DNA of 64,000 nucleotides, taken from positions 25,561 through 89,560 of the forward strand of contig QXYC01000004.1 of NCBI GenBank assembly GCA_009887095.1, given 5' to 3'. Shown piece by piece: positions 17,557 through 30,602 of the stretch. Numbering within the stretch: position 1 is the stretch's first letter; every line of letters starts with the position of its first letter. The DNA is from Candidatus Poseidoniales archaeon (GTDB lineage: Archaea; Thermoplasmatota; Poseidoniia; Poseidoniales; Poseidoniaceae). The notes below the pieces were generated by a model. It saw nothing but the letters and a program-made list of their open reading frames with translations. It did no database searches and was not told where the DNA came from. The position numbers were made by a program, and so were the translations under genes.

Positions 17557-18834
17557 ATGTGCATGCGAAATTCAGTTGTCTTCTCCTTAGTTTTCATCAT
17601 GATGATGCCACTGCTTTCAGCGGCATTCTCTTCGCCCCTCGTTGCGCCTGCCCAAGCTGCAGATGCTTGCCAGGGTGACACTGAAGCCATCGAATGGAAC
17701 CAAACAATGCAGCGCATGGCCATGGTGCCTCATTGGTCAAGGGGCTACGATTCATATTTCGGGTATTATGAGGATGAGTATTACGACGATGAGTATTACG
17801 ACGATGACGAAGAACCGCCCAATCGACAAAACAACGTCCAGCCAACTTCTGAGGCTCCTGAAGAACCTTGGATGTATCAACAAAATTCATGGAATCTTCC
17901 GACCCTTGATCCGCTTGAGACCAGCCATTACACAACGATGCTGATCGGCAATAACAGCGTCGGAGCGCTTCGGTTGAACCTCTCTGCAACCCAACGGACG
18001 ACCATTTGCGTAACGTTACAAGACGCAGACTCCAATCCCGTCAAAGGGGACGTTTACTTGCTTACCACGTCTGAATATGAGTCCTACAAGGATTCCTACG
18101 AGTGCGGGCAAGATATGGCATGGTGGTGCTATGATGGCGATTTGGAAGAATCGTTGAGTGACATCCCTCCTGAATGGCGCAGTTGGAACCCGCTCGGTTG
18201 GAAGTCATACCGTGATGCCCATGAATACGAGCAAGTCAGTTCGGTTAATTTTGCTCTCAACCTCGACAAAGCCGAAGTTTACACTCCACTATGGGGGGGG
18301 GCGGATTGGCAGGACTTTTACCTTGTAATTGATGCCTGGGATAACATTCACGACGCTGACGCTGATGCACCTGGTGTCACTGTTGCTGCAGATGTCACTC
18401 TCATTACAACCACCCGATCCCTGATCCTGCCGCCTTTCACAGTCGCCCTCACGTTCATGGTGATCATTCTGGCAGGCTTAGTGGCTCCTTTCATTCTGAA
18501 TGCAAAGTACATGCGGGCTGGGCTTGCTCCAAAAGACGCTACTGAGGGCTTGGTTCCATCTCTTGAGCGACCCGCCGACCTCCCACAATTTGGGGGGCAG
18601 ATGCCAATGCCGCCCACGCCGATCGATCCATCACTTGCTCCACCTCCTCAGCCGCAACAACTCTCGATGCCAGGGCAAATTCCACCGCCTCAACAACTCT
18701 CAATGCCGGGACAAGTTGTGCCACCTGCAGTTCCTCTCGCAGTTCTTCCCTCGGAACATGGTGTCCAAACACCAGCAGATGTTACGATGCCTGAGCCTGC
18801 GGAAAAGTCATACGACGATCCGTTTGAAGTGTGA
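17557..18834 (+). CDS. Exported acidic surface protein with C-terminal membrane helix
   Basis: A 425-residue protein with ATG 17557 behind AAGGGGGCG; the frame extends to a TTG at 17506 inside the previous gene. A signal peptide (SLVFIMMMPLLSAAFSSPL) precedes a Tyr/Asp/Glu-rich stretch encoded by a 15-bp tandem repeat (17773-17802). The middle is a beta-rich exported domain with several Cys. A membrane helix at about 290-315 (TVALTFMVIILAGLVAPFIL) is followed by a cytoplasmic Pro/Gln/Met-rich tail with two copies of QQLSMPGQ. I do not recognise a family. It lies 47 bp behind the PKD peptidase and probably shares its transcript. Confidence 0.75.
   Translation: MCMRNSVVFSLVFIMMMPLLSAAFSSPLVAPAQAADACQGDTEAIEWNQTMQRMAMVPHWSRGYDSYFGYYEDEYYDDEYYDDDEEPPNRQNNVQPTSEAPEEPWMYQQNSWNLPTLDPLETSHYTTMLIGNNSVGALRLNLSATQRTTICVTLQDADSNPVKGDVYLLTTSEYESYKDSYECGQDMAWWCYDGDLEESLSDIPPEWRSWNPLGWKSYRDAHEYEQVSSVNFALNLDKAEVYTPLWGGADWQDFYLVIDAWDNIHDADADAPGVTVAADVTLITTTRSLILPPFTVALTFMVIILAGLVAPFILNAKYMRAGLAPKDATEGLVPSLERPADLPQFGGQMPMPPTPIDPSLAPPPQPQQLSMPGQIPPPQQLSMPGQVVPPAVPLAVLPSEHGVQTPADVTMPEPAEKSYDDPFEV
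17773..17802 (+). repeat. Two tandem copies of a 15-bp coding repeat
   Basis: GATGAGTATTACGAC occurs twice in a row inside the acidic surface protein gene and encodes DEYYD units. It is a likely site of copy-number change. Confidence 0.9.
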
Positions 18835-18839
18835 GCGAA

Positions 18840-19637
18840 TCAGTACTCGAGAAGGTTCCATGCCTCTTTGAGGTCACGGACGTTCACAAGTCCCTTGTCT
18901 GAGAGTCGGAACTCGTTTCGCATGGTGGCGTAGACAAGTGCTTGGTTCAAGACCGGTGCGTGCAAGCGCGCCCAGTCGCCACCGTTGCCCAGTGCCATTG
19001 CAGCGAATTCGACCTTCTCATTGGTCATGGCATGTGTTGCTTCGACGATTTGGAGGGCGTCTTGGTGATCATTGACGGTTCCGCAGAACTTGACGATGTC
19101 ACCCATCTCAGCGTTTGAGGTGATGAGGTTTTGAATTTCTTCTGCACTCGGGGTGCTGTCAGTGTCGTGGATGGATGCAATGATTTTGCAAGATGAGTTC
19201 TTTGCGGCTTCCATGAGGCTTGCTCGCTTGTCCTCTTCAATGGAGACTTCAAGGTCAATCCATGTGGATGCGGAGTCGATGCCTTGTTGGAGGATGTCGA
19301 GCCGTTGGGCTTCATCGCCTGAGAAATGGCCGCCTTCACGGACGGGGCGAACAGCGAAGATTACTGGCAGGGCGATGCCTTCCTTGAGTGCAGTGATGGA
19401 TGCTCCTACGTCGATGTCGGCAAAGTCACGGACGGGCCATTCGTTTGCAGGTGGCATGGTCTTTGTGATCTCGCCTTCCTCGTTTTCAGTGACGGTTGGT
19501 TCAGGTCGGCTTAGGTACAATCGGTCAAATCGAACTTCAATCAAGTCCGCACCGGCAATGCCGGCGCGAGCTGCTTCATCGAGCATTTCTTTCACAGTCG
19601 TACCTTCGAGGGACACACAAACCAACGGGTCAGCCAT
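18840..19637 (-). CDS. aroD: Type I 3-dehydroquinate dehydratase
   Basis: A 265-residue shikimate-pathway enzyme that dehydrates 3-dehydroquinate through a Schiff base. Visible family features are IEVRFDRL (E34, R36), FAVRPVREGGHF, the catalytic H157 in IIASIHDTD and the Schiff-base lysine K183 in MGDIVKFCGT. EFAAMALGNGGDWARLHAPV replaces the usual C-terminal substrate loop. Compared with the short archaeal form it has an insertion of about 35 residues (45-80). It is transcribed away from gyrB and converges on the surface protein gene with a 5-bp gap. The next pathway enzyme here, AroA, is 31 kb away. Confidence 0.9.
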   Translation of the reverse strand: MADPLVCVSLEGTTVKEMLDEAARAGIAGADLIEVRFDRLYLSRPEPTVTENEEGEITKTMPPANEWPVRDFADIDVGASITALKEGIALPVIFAVRPVREGGHFSGDEAQRLDILQQGIDSASTWIDLEVSIEEDKRASLMEAAKNSSCKIIASIHDTDSTPSAEEIQNLITSNAEMGDIVKFCGTVNDHQDALQIVEATHAMTNEKVEFAAMALGNGGDWARLHAPVLNQALVYATMRNEFRLSDKGLVNVRDLKEAWNLLEY

Positions 19638-19741
19638 GGCTTTGCGACTTAGGCCCGCTTCTTAACGCTCTCGCATGGGGTGTTGGACAAATAGCCAGTG
19701 ATATCGTTGATTTTTTCTGAAGATTTTATGCCAATATTCTG

Positions 19742-19765
19742 CCTCTTTTTGAGCGTGAAAAGAGG
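19742..19765. terminator. Perfect 8-bp hairpin
   Basis: CCTCTTTT and AAAAGAGG flank an 8-base loop. Placed between divergent genes, it is more likely an operator or structural element than a terminator. Confidence 0.4.
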
Positions 19766-19775
19766 TCATTTTGAA

Positions 19776-19800
19776 GGGGGTATTTTGGGGTTGGGATGGG
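19776..19800 (+). promoter_or_regulatory. G-quadruplex motif upstream of gyrB
   Basis: Four G-runs of 5, 4, 3 and 3 are separated by loops of 6, 2 and 2 bases, fulfilling the G3N1-7 rule on the plus (non-template) strand. It lies just before the TATA-like element at 19828. Confidence 0.6.
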
Positions 19801-19827
19801 TCCTCTGGAGGGGATTAATGCACTATC

Positions 19828-19833
19828 TTTATA
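19828..19833 (+). promoter_or_regulatory. Candidate TATA box of gyrBA
   Basis: TTTATA within CACTATCTTTATACC; transcription would start near 19857, inside the TACAATTGTA palindrome, giving a leader of about 125 bases. Confidence 0.4.
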
Positions 19834-19849
19834 CCCCCTCGTCACAGGG

Positions 19850-19859
19850 TACAATTGTA
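19850..19859. promoter_or_regulatory. Palindrome TACAATTGTA, candidate operator
   Basis: A perfect 10-bp palindrome about 22 bp after the putative TATA box, a suitable site for a dimeric regulator to block gyrBA initiation. Confidence 0.3.
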
Positions 19860-19980
19860 GGGGAGTGCGAGGTATAGAAAATCGGGTACTGCGTCACAAA
19901 TTAAGATGAAAAATCCATCATTATTTGCTGTCAAAAACACCGTCAAAAACCACACGCATTCAGCCCTTCTTGAGGAATAA

Positions 19981-24718
<4,738 letters not shown>

Positions 24719-24802
24719 TGATGGGACAGCGACGCCTTCAAACATGACTTCGGTTTGTAGCGAAATGCGCCGACCCTGATTTGGCCAGCGTGGTGATTTT
24801 CT

Positions 24803-26056
24803 ATGGATGAGCGTTCACTGATTTATGATTGGAACACAGTCGACTATGATTTTGCTCGAAACCCTGCAAATCACCCTCACGGTGTTTGGTTCGACGATGA
24901 GACACTTCGAGATGGTCTTCAGAGCCCAAGCGCCCGGAACCCGACCATCGAGCAAAAGATCGAACTGTTGACTTTCATGGAAGATCTCGGCATGCAGAAA
25001 GTCGATCTTGGACTCCCTGGTGCAGGACCATTCCACATGGAACACATCGAAGCCATGGTCGCTCACATCATCGATCAAGATTTCAAAATCCGTCCTGGTG
25101 CTGCCGTTCGCACCTTGATGAGTGACATTGAACCGTTGGTTGAACTTCAACAAAAGTACGGCGTGCCAATCCAAGCAAGTGCCTTCTTGGGAACAAGCCC
25201 AATTAGGCAATACACCGAAGGATGGACCATGGAAAAACTGCTCACGACGATGGAAAAGGCGGTCTCTTACGCTGTTGACAACGACGTTCCGGTGATGTTT
25301 GTCACCGAAGATACAACTCGTTCAAAGCCAGAAGACGTGAAGCAAATTTACCTTCGAGCAATGGAACTCGGCGCTCGTCGACTTTGCGTCTGTGACACAT
25401 GCGGTCACGTGACACCAAACGGGGTCAAGCAATTGTTGAGCTTCATCGATGAAGAAGTCATCAAAGACGGCGGATACAAGCGGAGCGAGATTGAAGTCAA
25501 CTGGCACGGTCATCAAGACCGTGGACTTGGCGTTGCTAACAACATCGCTGCGGTCGAAGCCGGCGCAGATGTCATTCACGGCACTGCTTTGGGCGTTGGT
25601 GAGCGTGCAGGAAACGCACCTCTCGATCAAACACTTGTCAATCTCAAGTTGATGGGTGCCATCGATAATGACCTCACGAAACTCGACGCCTATGTCAAGA
25701 AGGCCCACGAATACATCGAAGTTCCACTCCCTCGTAACTACCCAGTGTTTGGTGTCGATGCGTTCGAAACTGGGACGGGCGTTCACGCTTCGGCCGTCAT
25801 CAAGGCCATGCGCAAGGGCGATGATTGGCTCGCAGACCGTGTGTATTCAGGTGTTCCCGCCGGCGACTTTGGACTGAAGCAAGTGATTCGTATTGGACAC
25901 ATGGCAGGTCGTTCAAACATCATTTGGTGGTTGGAGCAAAACGGTCATGAAGCAAGCGATGACCTTGTGGCGCACTTGTTTGAAGTGGCCAAGAGTCAAC
26001 GTCGAAACATGACTGATGAAGAAGTTCATGCCGCAGTAGTGGACTTCCAATCCTGA
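24803..26056 (+). CDS. DRE-TIM acyltransferase of the isopropylmalate/homocitrate synthase family
   Basis: A 417-residue TIM-barrel Claisen-condensation enzyme. The metal/base motif DDETLRDGLQSP is at 31-42, VCDTCGHVTPNG contributes the central barrel, and NWHGHQDRGLGVANN with GTALGVGERAGNAPLD gives the conserved HxH region. The later FETGTGVHASAVIKAMRKGD and IGHMAGRSNI resemble the linker subdomain of 2-isopropylmalate, citramalate and homocitrate synthases. The RDGLQ reading (rather than RDGEQ) is shared with HMG-CoA lyase. The leucine-binding regulatory domain is absent. The acceptor keto acid cannot be told. It stands 84 bp behind gyrA and converges on the next gene with no gap. Confidence 0.8.
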   Translation: MDERSLIYDWNTVDYDFARNPANHPHGVWFDDETLRDGLQSPSARNPTIEQKIELLTFMEDLGMQKVDLGLPGAGPFHMEHIEAMVAHIIDQDFKIRPGAAVRTLMSDIEPLVELQQKYGVPIQASAFLGTSPIRQYTEGWTMEKLLTTMEKAVSYAVDNDVPVMFVTEDTTRSKPEDVKQIYLRAMELGARRLCVCDTCGHVTPNGVKQLLSFIDEEVIKDGGYKRSEIEVNWHGHQDRGLGVANNIAAVEAGADVIHGTALGVGERAGNAPLDQTLVNLKLMGAIDNDLTKLDAYVKKAHEYIEVPLPRNYPVFGVDAFETGTGVHASAVIKAMRKGDDWLADRVYSGVPAGDFGLKQVIRIGHMAGRSNIIWWLEQNGHEASDDLVAHLFEVAKSQRRNMTDEEVHAAVVDFQS

Positions 26057-27391
26057 TTAGGATTCGTTCTCTTCTTCTTGCTCGGCAAAGACATCTTCGG
26101 ATGCTTGATGAAGGGTTGGCTTTGACCCAACCCATTCTGAATCAATGCCGCCTCCGCTCCATTCCCCATCGAGCGCAACTTCATCGATCTCAGTCTCCTC
26201 TCGCCATACGGCATCATTTTCCGAGCCACAGACCAAGAAACGTCCATGTTGGTCGATTTGGTCTTCGAGTAATTTGATGTGTTTGGAGATCGGGAGGAAG
26301 TGGCCAACCGGCATACCTGCAGCAGTGAATGGATTGGTTGCAGCACCAATGAGCAATCCATCTTCAGGAGCGACGATATCAACTGTTAGGCCGGGGTTGG
26401 CTGGGTCCGAGACCGTTGCAATGACTTCACCCTCTCGCATGACTGAACCGGAACTGACGAACATGTCGAGCAGACCTCCTTCTCCTGAACGAAGCCAATG
26501 GGAACCACTTGCCAACATTCGGAACCTTGGTCGGGTTGGGTTCCCTGGGATCATTCGTAGCGACTTGAGAACATTGATCACGCCTTGAATGGCCACGTTA
26601 ACCGATTCATGATCGAGCAAATTTGCGCCGCCTCCTTCGTAGGTGATGGAGGGAATGTCTTTGGAAACTGCAACCTTTCTCAACGAGCCTGATGGGGGCT
26701 TGGAATCAAGAATGATTTCGATTCCAAAGGTTTTCGCAAGAATGTTTGACCCCGGGTGAGCAAGGTCTGCTCTGACCTGAGGCATGTTTGATCGTCCTTT
26801 TCCTGCGCTGTGTAGGTCAACGATTGCGTCAACATCGTTCAAGAGGTACTTCCACAACTGAGCCGCAACCCTTCGGGTTGTGGAGCCTTTGAAGTCCCCT
26901 GGAAATTGCCTGTTGAGGTCTCGCCCATCTGGGAAATAGCGGGATTTTGATCGATAGCCAGGGAGGTTGATAATCGGAACAATACGCACTGTCCCTGCCA
27001 TTTGGGCTGGGTCGAGCGGTTTGCCAAGGTCCGTGAAGGCATTTGAGAGAAGGTGCGTGCACGCCGATGGGCCCGTGAGTTCGTCACCATGGACGCCTCC
27101 GAGAAGGGTAATTGTTGGACCGGGTCGGACCCCATGGAGAATTGTGACCGGGATCGGCCAAGGATCGCCAAGCTCGGTTTCCAGCAAGGGCATCGAAATT
27201 GTGCGCATTGTGCCGGGTTTGATCGTCTTTCTATAGAATTTCACATTGCCCCATTCAGCACTGCGATCCCAATCGGGTCGATCCTCTAATTTGTGTGCGT
27301 TCATCGCTTCTTGAATGGCGATTCGCCTTCGCTTTGGAAGTTCATGGGCAACACGAACCTTCGTCTTGCGACGCGATTTCTTTGCTCCCAT
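26057..27391 (-). CDS. Succinylglutamate desuccinylase / aspartoacylase-family zinc enzyme
   Basis: A 444-residue M14-like carboxypeptidase fold. Zinc ligands are visible as GGVHGDE (H101, E104) and VDLHSAGKG (H194); DGRDLNRQFPG supplies substrate-binding Asn-Arg; SITYEGGG probably holds the catalytic Glu. The C-terminal third (GEGGLLDMFVSSGSVMREGEVIATVSD) looks like a lipoyl/biotinyl-type beta barrel, as is common in AstE/AspA relatives. It would hydrolyse an N-acyl amino acid or similar amide. The start ATG 27391 is chosen; the frame is open to 27511 but that part lies over the divergent gene. The N-terminus is strongly basic (KKSRRKTK) and the tail acidic. Confidence 0.83.
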   Translation of the reverse strand: MGAKKSRRKTKVRVAHELPKRRRIAIQEAMNAHKLEDRPDWDRSAEWGNVKFYRKTIKPGTMRTISMPLLETELGDPWPIPVTILHGVRPGPTITLLGGVHGDELTGPSACTHLLSNAFTDLGKPLDPAQMAGTVRIVPIINLPGYRSKSRYFPDGRDLNRQFPGDFKGSTTRRVAAQLWKYLLNDVDAIVDLHSAGKGRSNMPQVRADLAHPGSNILAKTFGIEIILDSKPPSGSLRKVAVSKDIPSITYEGGGANLLDHESVNVAIQGVINVLKSLRMIPGNPTRPRFRMLASGSHWLRSGEGGLLDMFVSSGSVMREGEVIATVSDPANPGLTVDIVAPEDGLLIGAATNPFTAAGMPVGHFLPISKHIKLLEDQIDQHGRFLVCGSENDAVWREETEIDEVALDGEWSGGGIDSEWVGSKPTLHQASEDVFAEQEEENES

Positions 27392-27484
27392 GCCACGCTC
27401 AACGCCGCACCCCACATGAACACTGCGTTTGTTTGAGGACAAAACAGCAAAGAAAAGAAGTGCTTTGTTGCTGACCGTAGGGGT

Positions 27485-27952
27485 ATGAGCGAACTCGGAG
27501 TGCAACGCCAATACGCCCCTTCGTCAATCTGCTTTGGTTGTGGTCCGGCAAATGAAAAAGGGCTACAAATTGACAGCCATCGAATTGAAAACGGGCTACG
27601 AATGGAGTACACACCAGAACCACACCACCAAGCTTTCCCAGGTATGATCAACGGTGGCATTATTGGAACATTGCTTGACTGTCACGGAAACTGGACGGCT
27701 GCAGTGGCCTTGATGGACCGCGATGCCACAAGTGAGCCACCGTGCACGGTCACGGCTTCTTACTCCGTACAACTCCGAAGGCCAACGCCTCAAAACACCC
27801 CTCTTCACATCACAAGCCAAGTGACTTCAATGGAAGGTAACAAAGTCAACATCGAACTGCTGCTTGAAGCAAACGGCAAAGTTTGTGCCACCGGAAAAGG
27901 CCTTTTTGTCGCTGTGAAGGAAGGGCATCCCGCATACCATCGATGGAGCTGA
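27485..27952 (+). CDS. PaaI/YbgC-like hotdog thioesterase
   Basis: A 155-residue acyl-CoA thioesterase-like protein. The pattern CFGCGPANEKGLQI near the start, HHQAFPGMINGGIIGTLLDCHGNW with the catalytic-type residues on the central helix, and YSVQLRRPTPQNTPL are typical of the PaaI/4HBT hotdog group with a Cys-x2-Cys entrance. Its natural thioester is unknown. The ATG at 27485 follows GGGGT. The stop overlaps the SprT-like gene by 10 bp. Confidence 0.85.
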   Translation: MSELGVQRQYAPSSICFGCGPANEKGLQIDSHRIENGLRMEYTPEPHHQAFPGMINGGIIGTLLDCHGNWTAAVALMDRDATSEPPCTVTASYSVQLRRPTPQNTPLHITSQVTSMEGNKVNIELLLEANGKVCATGKGLFVAVKEGHPAYHRWS

Positions 27953-28500
27953 GTTTGTTGGTTCGACCAAGCGCTGAGGCAAAGCAAGCGCTTGAGCAAC
28001 TCAGGGATGATGTCATTGAAATCATGCGTGACATGCCCGTATGGTCGGAAGCACCGGTTGGTAATTTGAGCACCATTCCTCTTGGGGTTCTTCGGAAAAA
28101 TGCGACGCAACGTCACGGTGTCACTCGGTGGAAGCGAGGTGTTAACCTCGATGCAATGAACATTGACGACGTGGAAGTCATTGACTTACATCCGAGACTT
28201 CTCGAAGCAAAATGGAGGCCATATGGGGCTTTTGTTCTTCATCACGAATACATCCATGCCCTTGGATTCAGGGGTCATGATTCAACATTCCGAGCACTCG
28301 AAGCCGCATGGCCGGGGCGTACGGCTTCCAAGCATGCGAAAGAATTCACAGAAATGCTGCGTCGAAGCAGAGCAGATTGGCTTTGGGTTTGTGCCACTTG
28401 TCAGAACACCTACCCGCGGCAAAAAAAGTCTGGTGGAAGGTACCGATGTCGAGCGTGTTCAACAGTGCTGACCGACCAAGTCAATCCCGACAAGATCTGA
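27943..28500 (+). CDS. SprT-like zinc metalloprotein with zinc ribbon
   Basis: A 185-residue protein with the SprT/Spartan-like active-site helix HHEYIHALGFRGHDSTF, giving H-E-x-x-H plus a downstream His, followed by a C-terminal zinc ribbon CATC...CRAC. SprT relatives cut DNA-protein crosslinks or act as uncharacterised metallopeptidases. It overlaps the thioesterase by 10 bp; the start ATG 27943 (MELSLLVRPS) is favoured over an upstream ATG at 27883 that lies deep inside the thioesterase gene. Confidence 0.8.
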   Translation: MELSLLVRPSAEAKQALEQLRDDVIEIMRDMPVWSEAPVGNLSTIPLGVLRKNATQRHGVTRWKRGVNLDAMNIDDVEVIDLHPRLLEAKWRPYGAFVLHHEYIHALGFRGHDSTFRALEAAWPGRTASKHAKEFTEMLRRSRADWLWVCATCQNTYPRQKKSGGRYRCRACSTVLTDQVNPDKI

Positions 28501-28546
28501 ACCAACGCACCATTGTCTTCATGCAGGGGGAGTTGCTCCGAACTTC

Positions 28547-30595
28547 ATGGGGATTGTGCCATGCAGAGGGTCACGTGTTCCCGCTGCGGTTCTCGTCGCC
28601 ATCTTGGCCATCTTGGTCTTGCACCCAGTTGGTTTCGCCTCTGCGTCACTGACAACAGAGCAAGGCGACATGTTTCTTTCGTGCACCGAAGATGATGAAT
28701 GCCTCCTTTCACCAACGCCAATCGGGGAAGAAATCGTTACCGACAGTGTCTTTGCTTCCCCGGCTCAACCGGAAAGCCTGACGTTTGAATTTGACTTAGC
28801 TCCGGGCCAAGATCAACTGGCTCTTTTGCCGACGACGCTTGCTAAGTTCGAGGTTGATTTCCGATTCACTGGTGATGCGACAGGGGCAGCACGCCCCCAA
28901 TTGGACGCCTCTCTCATTCTCGGCCAATCGGTAACGGACTGGGGGTTTGAGGCTCAGCCAATTCCCGGCCAAGCGTTGAACGAACCGTATGTACTGGTCG
29001 ATGAGCCATTAAATTTGAATGGAAACCGGGTGCTTTGGCCTGAAGATGTTGTCCGACTTCGCCTGACCTTCTCAATCGACCGCCCTGGTACATGGGAACT
29101 CCACATGCGTGGAAATTCCTTCCTTGAACTTGACATCGAGTGGTCTGAAGACATGAACACAAGAAACACCGATGAGCCCTCGAGTACACTTAACCCCCGC
29201 AGCACTGAGTTTGAAACTTCACATGAAGGGGCCCTTGTCGAAAATGACAAGGACTGTTGGGAGTTTGAAATCGAGCAGCATGAAGTCTTGAGTGTATTTG
29301 TCATATGGGAGGCCGTCCCAATTGAAATTGAACAACCGCATCAACTTCCGAACCTCTACATGCCAAACGGCAGGGAGGCTCCTGCGCCAGAGGTGATTGT
29401 TTCAGACGATGGTTCGGAAACGAGGAATACCTACCGTTGGCGTGCCCTTCCGCTTGGTGATTACACGATGTGCATAGGAGGCATTGCAGAAAAATTCCAA
29501 CCTTATAGGTGGACTGGCCAGTTAGCATTTGAAGGTCTTGGTCCGCTTGATCCAAGTGGCTTTTCCGGGACATCATACTATCCTGTGGGTGCTGCTTCTT
29601 TGGGCGATGCAGATGAAGCAATTCAACTCGAACCAGTGACCTACGGCTTCTTGATCGCTTGTCTGTTCATCCTTGTTCTGTTCGGCGTTGATGGCCTGCG
29701 TCACTCGACCTCTTCTGCCATTCGATTTGGACTGTTTACACCGGGTGTTGTGTTGATGCTCGTTGGAGGAATCTTCCATCCGCTGTGGGCTGGGGCGGAT
29801 GAAGTGCAGTTAGAGGGGGAATACACGCTCGAAGAATTGGTTGAATATCGCTTGCAGCAACTTTGGGATGTCTCCTATCCGGGTGTTCCCGAACAAGTTC
29901 TGGTGAAGCAAACTGGGGCGACATGGGGCATGCTCGATGGCGAACGTTTGCAACTCCGATTGGAGGTTGAAGAAGCGAGACCAATGGATGATGGCCGTTG
30001 GCAACTTGTTGTCCCTGAACTTGAATCAATCAGGCTTGATGATGCAATTTTCGGGCAGGTGGCGAAAGGTGGTGCGCAAACCACTGACGAAGGGCTTCTC
30101 GAAGATCAAACGGTTCGCTTTATCCTCTTGGCAGGACGCTCGCTGCTGCTCGACTTGTTGATGCTTGAAGGACTGCTTGTCGTCGATGAAAAACCAACTT
30201 CCAGTGTGTTCCACCTTGATGTGGACATGGTTTCCGCTCCAGCAACTGGTTCAGTGAGCGTTCCGGCTTGGGGGACTCGGCCTTCAACAATCTCGACCAA
30301 TGATTGGGTGTTGCTGCAGTCTTCGCTGTTCCCAGAACAAATCTCTGTGACGCTTTGTGATTGTGATTTGGATTTGCTTGATGTCCGCTTCATCGCATCG
30401 ACTGGTTTTGATTCGAGCGATGTGCCTAAGGCGATTGGTTTGCGGAATGCATCGGGCTTCATCTCGGCGAATGCACCAATCGCAATGCTTGGTCTCGTGC
30501 TGCTCTCTCTGTCATCAAGGATTGAATACGTGAGGCGTAAGAAAGCGAGAACGCTTGCTGAATCGATGTTCGGGTCTTCTGCAAAGTGGGCTTAA
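28547..30595 (+). CDS. Large exported multi-domain membrane protein, unknown
   Basis: A 682-residue protein with a signal peptide (VPAAVLVAILAILVLHPVGF). Residues about 40-360 form an exported beta-rich region with Cys pairs (FLSCTEDDECLLS, and later CWEFEI...YTMCIGG) resembling pre-peptidase C-terminal type beta sandwiches. Two membrane helices follow (YGFLIACLFILVLFGVDGL and FGLFTPGVVLMLVGGIF), then a soluble alpha/beta region of about 220 residues and a final helix near 640-660 with KKAR after it. No catalytic motif is recognised. It sits 46 bp behind the SprT-like gene. Confidence 0.7.
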   Translation: MGIVPCRGSRVPAAVLVAILAILVLHPVGFASASLTTEQGDMFLSCTEDDECLLSPTPIGEEIVTDSVFASPAQPESLTFEFDLAPGQDQLALLPTTLAKFEVDFRFTGDATGAARPQLDASLILGQSVTDWGFEAQPIPGQALNEPYVLVDEPLNLNGNRVLWPEDVVRLRLTFSIDRPGTWELHMRGNSFLELDIEWSEDMNTRNTDEPSSTLNPRSTEFETSHEGALVENDKDCWEFEIEQHEVLSVFVIWEAVPIEIEQPHQLPNLYMPNGREAPAPEVIVSDDGSETRNTYRWRALPLGDYTMCIGGIAEKFQPYRWTGQLAFEGLGPLDPSGFSGTSYYPVGAASLGDADEAIQLEPVTYGFLIACLFILVLFGVDGLRHSTSSAIRFGLFTPGVVLMLVGGIFHPLWAGADEVQLEGEYTLEELVEYRLQQLWDVSYPGVPEQVLVKQTGATWGMLDGERLQLRLEVEEARPMDDGRWQLVVPELESIRLDDAIFGQVAKGGAQTTDEGLLEDQTVRFILLAGRSLLLDLLMLEGLLVVDEKPTSSVFHLDVDMVSAPATGSVSVPAWGTRPSTISTNDWVLLQSSLFPEQISVTLCDCDLDLLDVRFIASTGFDSSDVPKAIGLRNASGFISANAPIAMLGLVLLSLSSRIEYVRRKKARTLAESMFGSSAKWA

Positions 30596-30602
30596 GTTGG
30601 TC

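Noticed and set aside
17773-17802. Tandem repeat considered as CRISPR or mobile repeat
   Set aside because: Only two 15-bp units, in frame and coding for DEYYD.
18655-18720. Repeat encoding QQLSMPGQ considered as an array
   Set aside because: Two coding copies in a low-complexity protein tail, no spacers.
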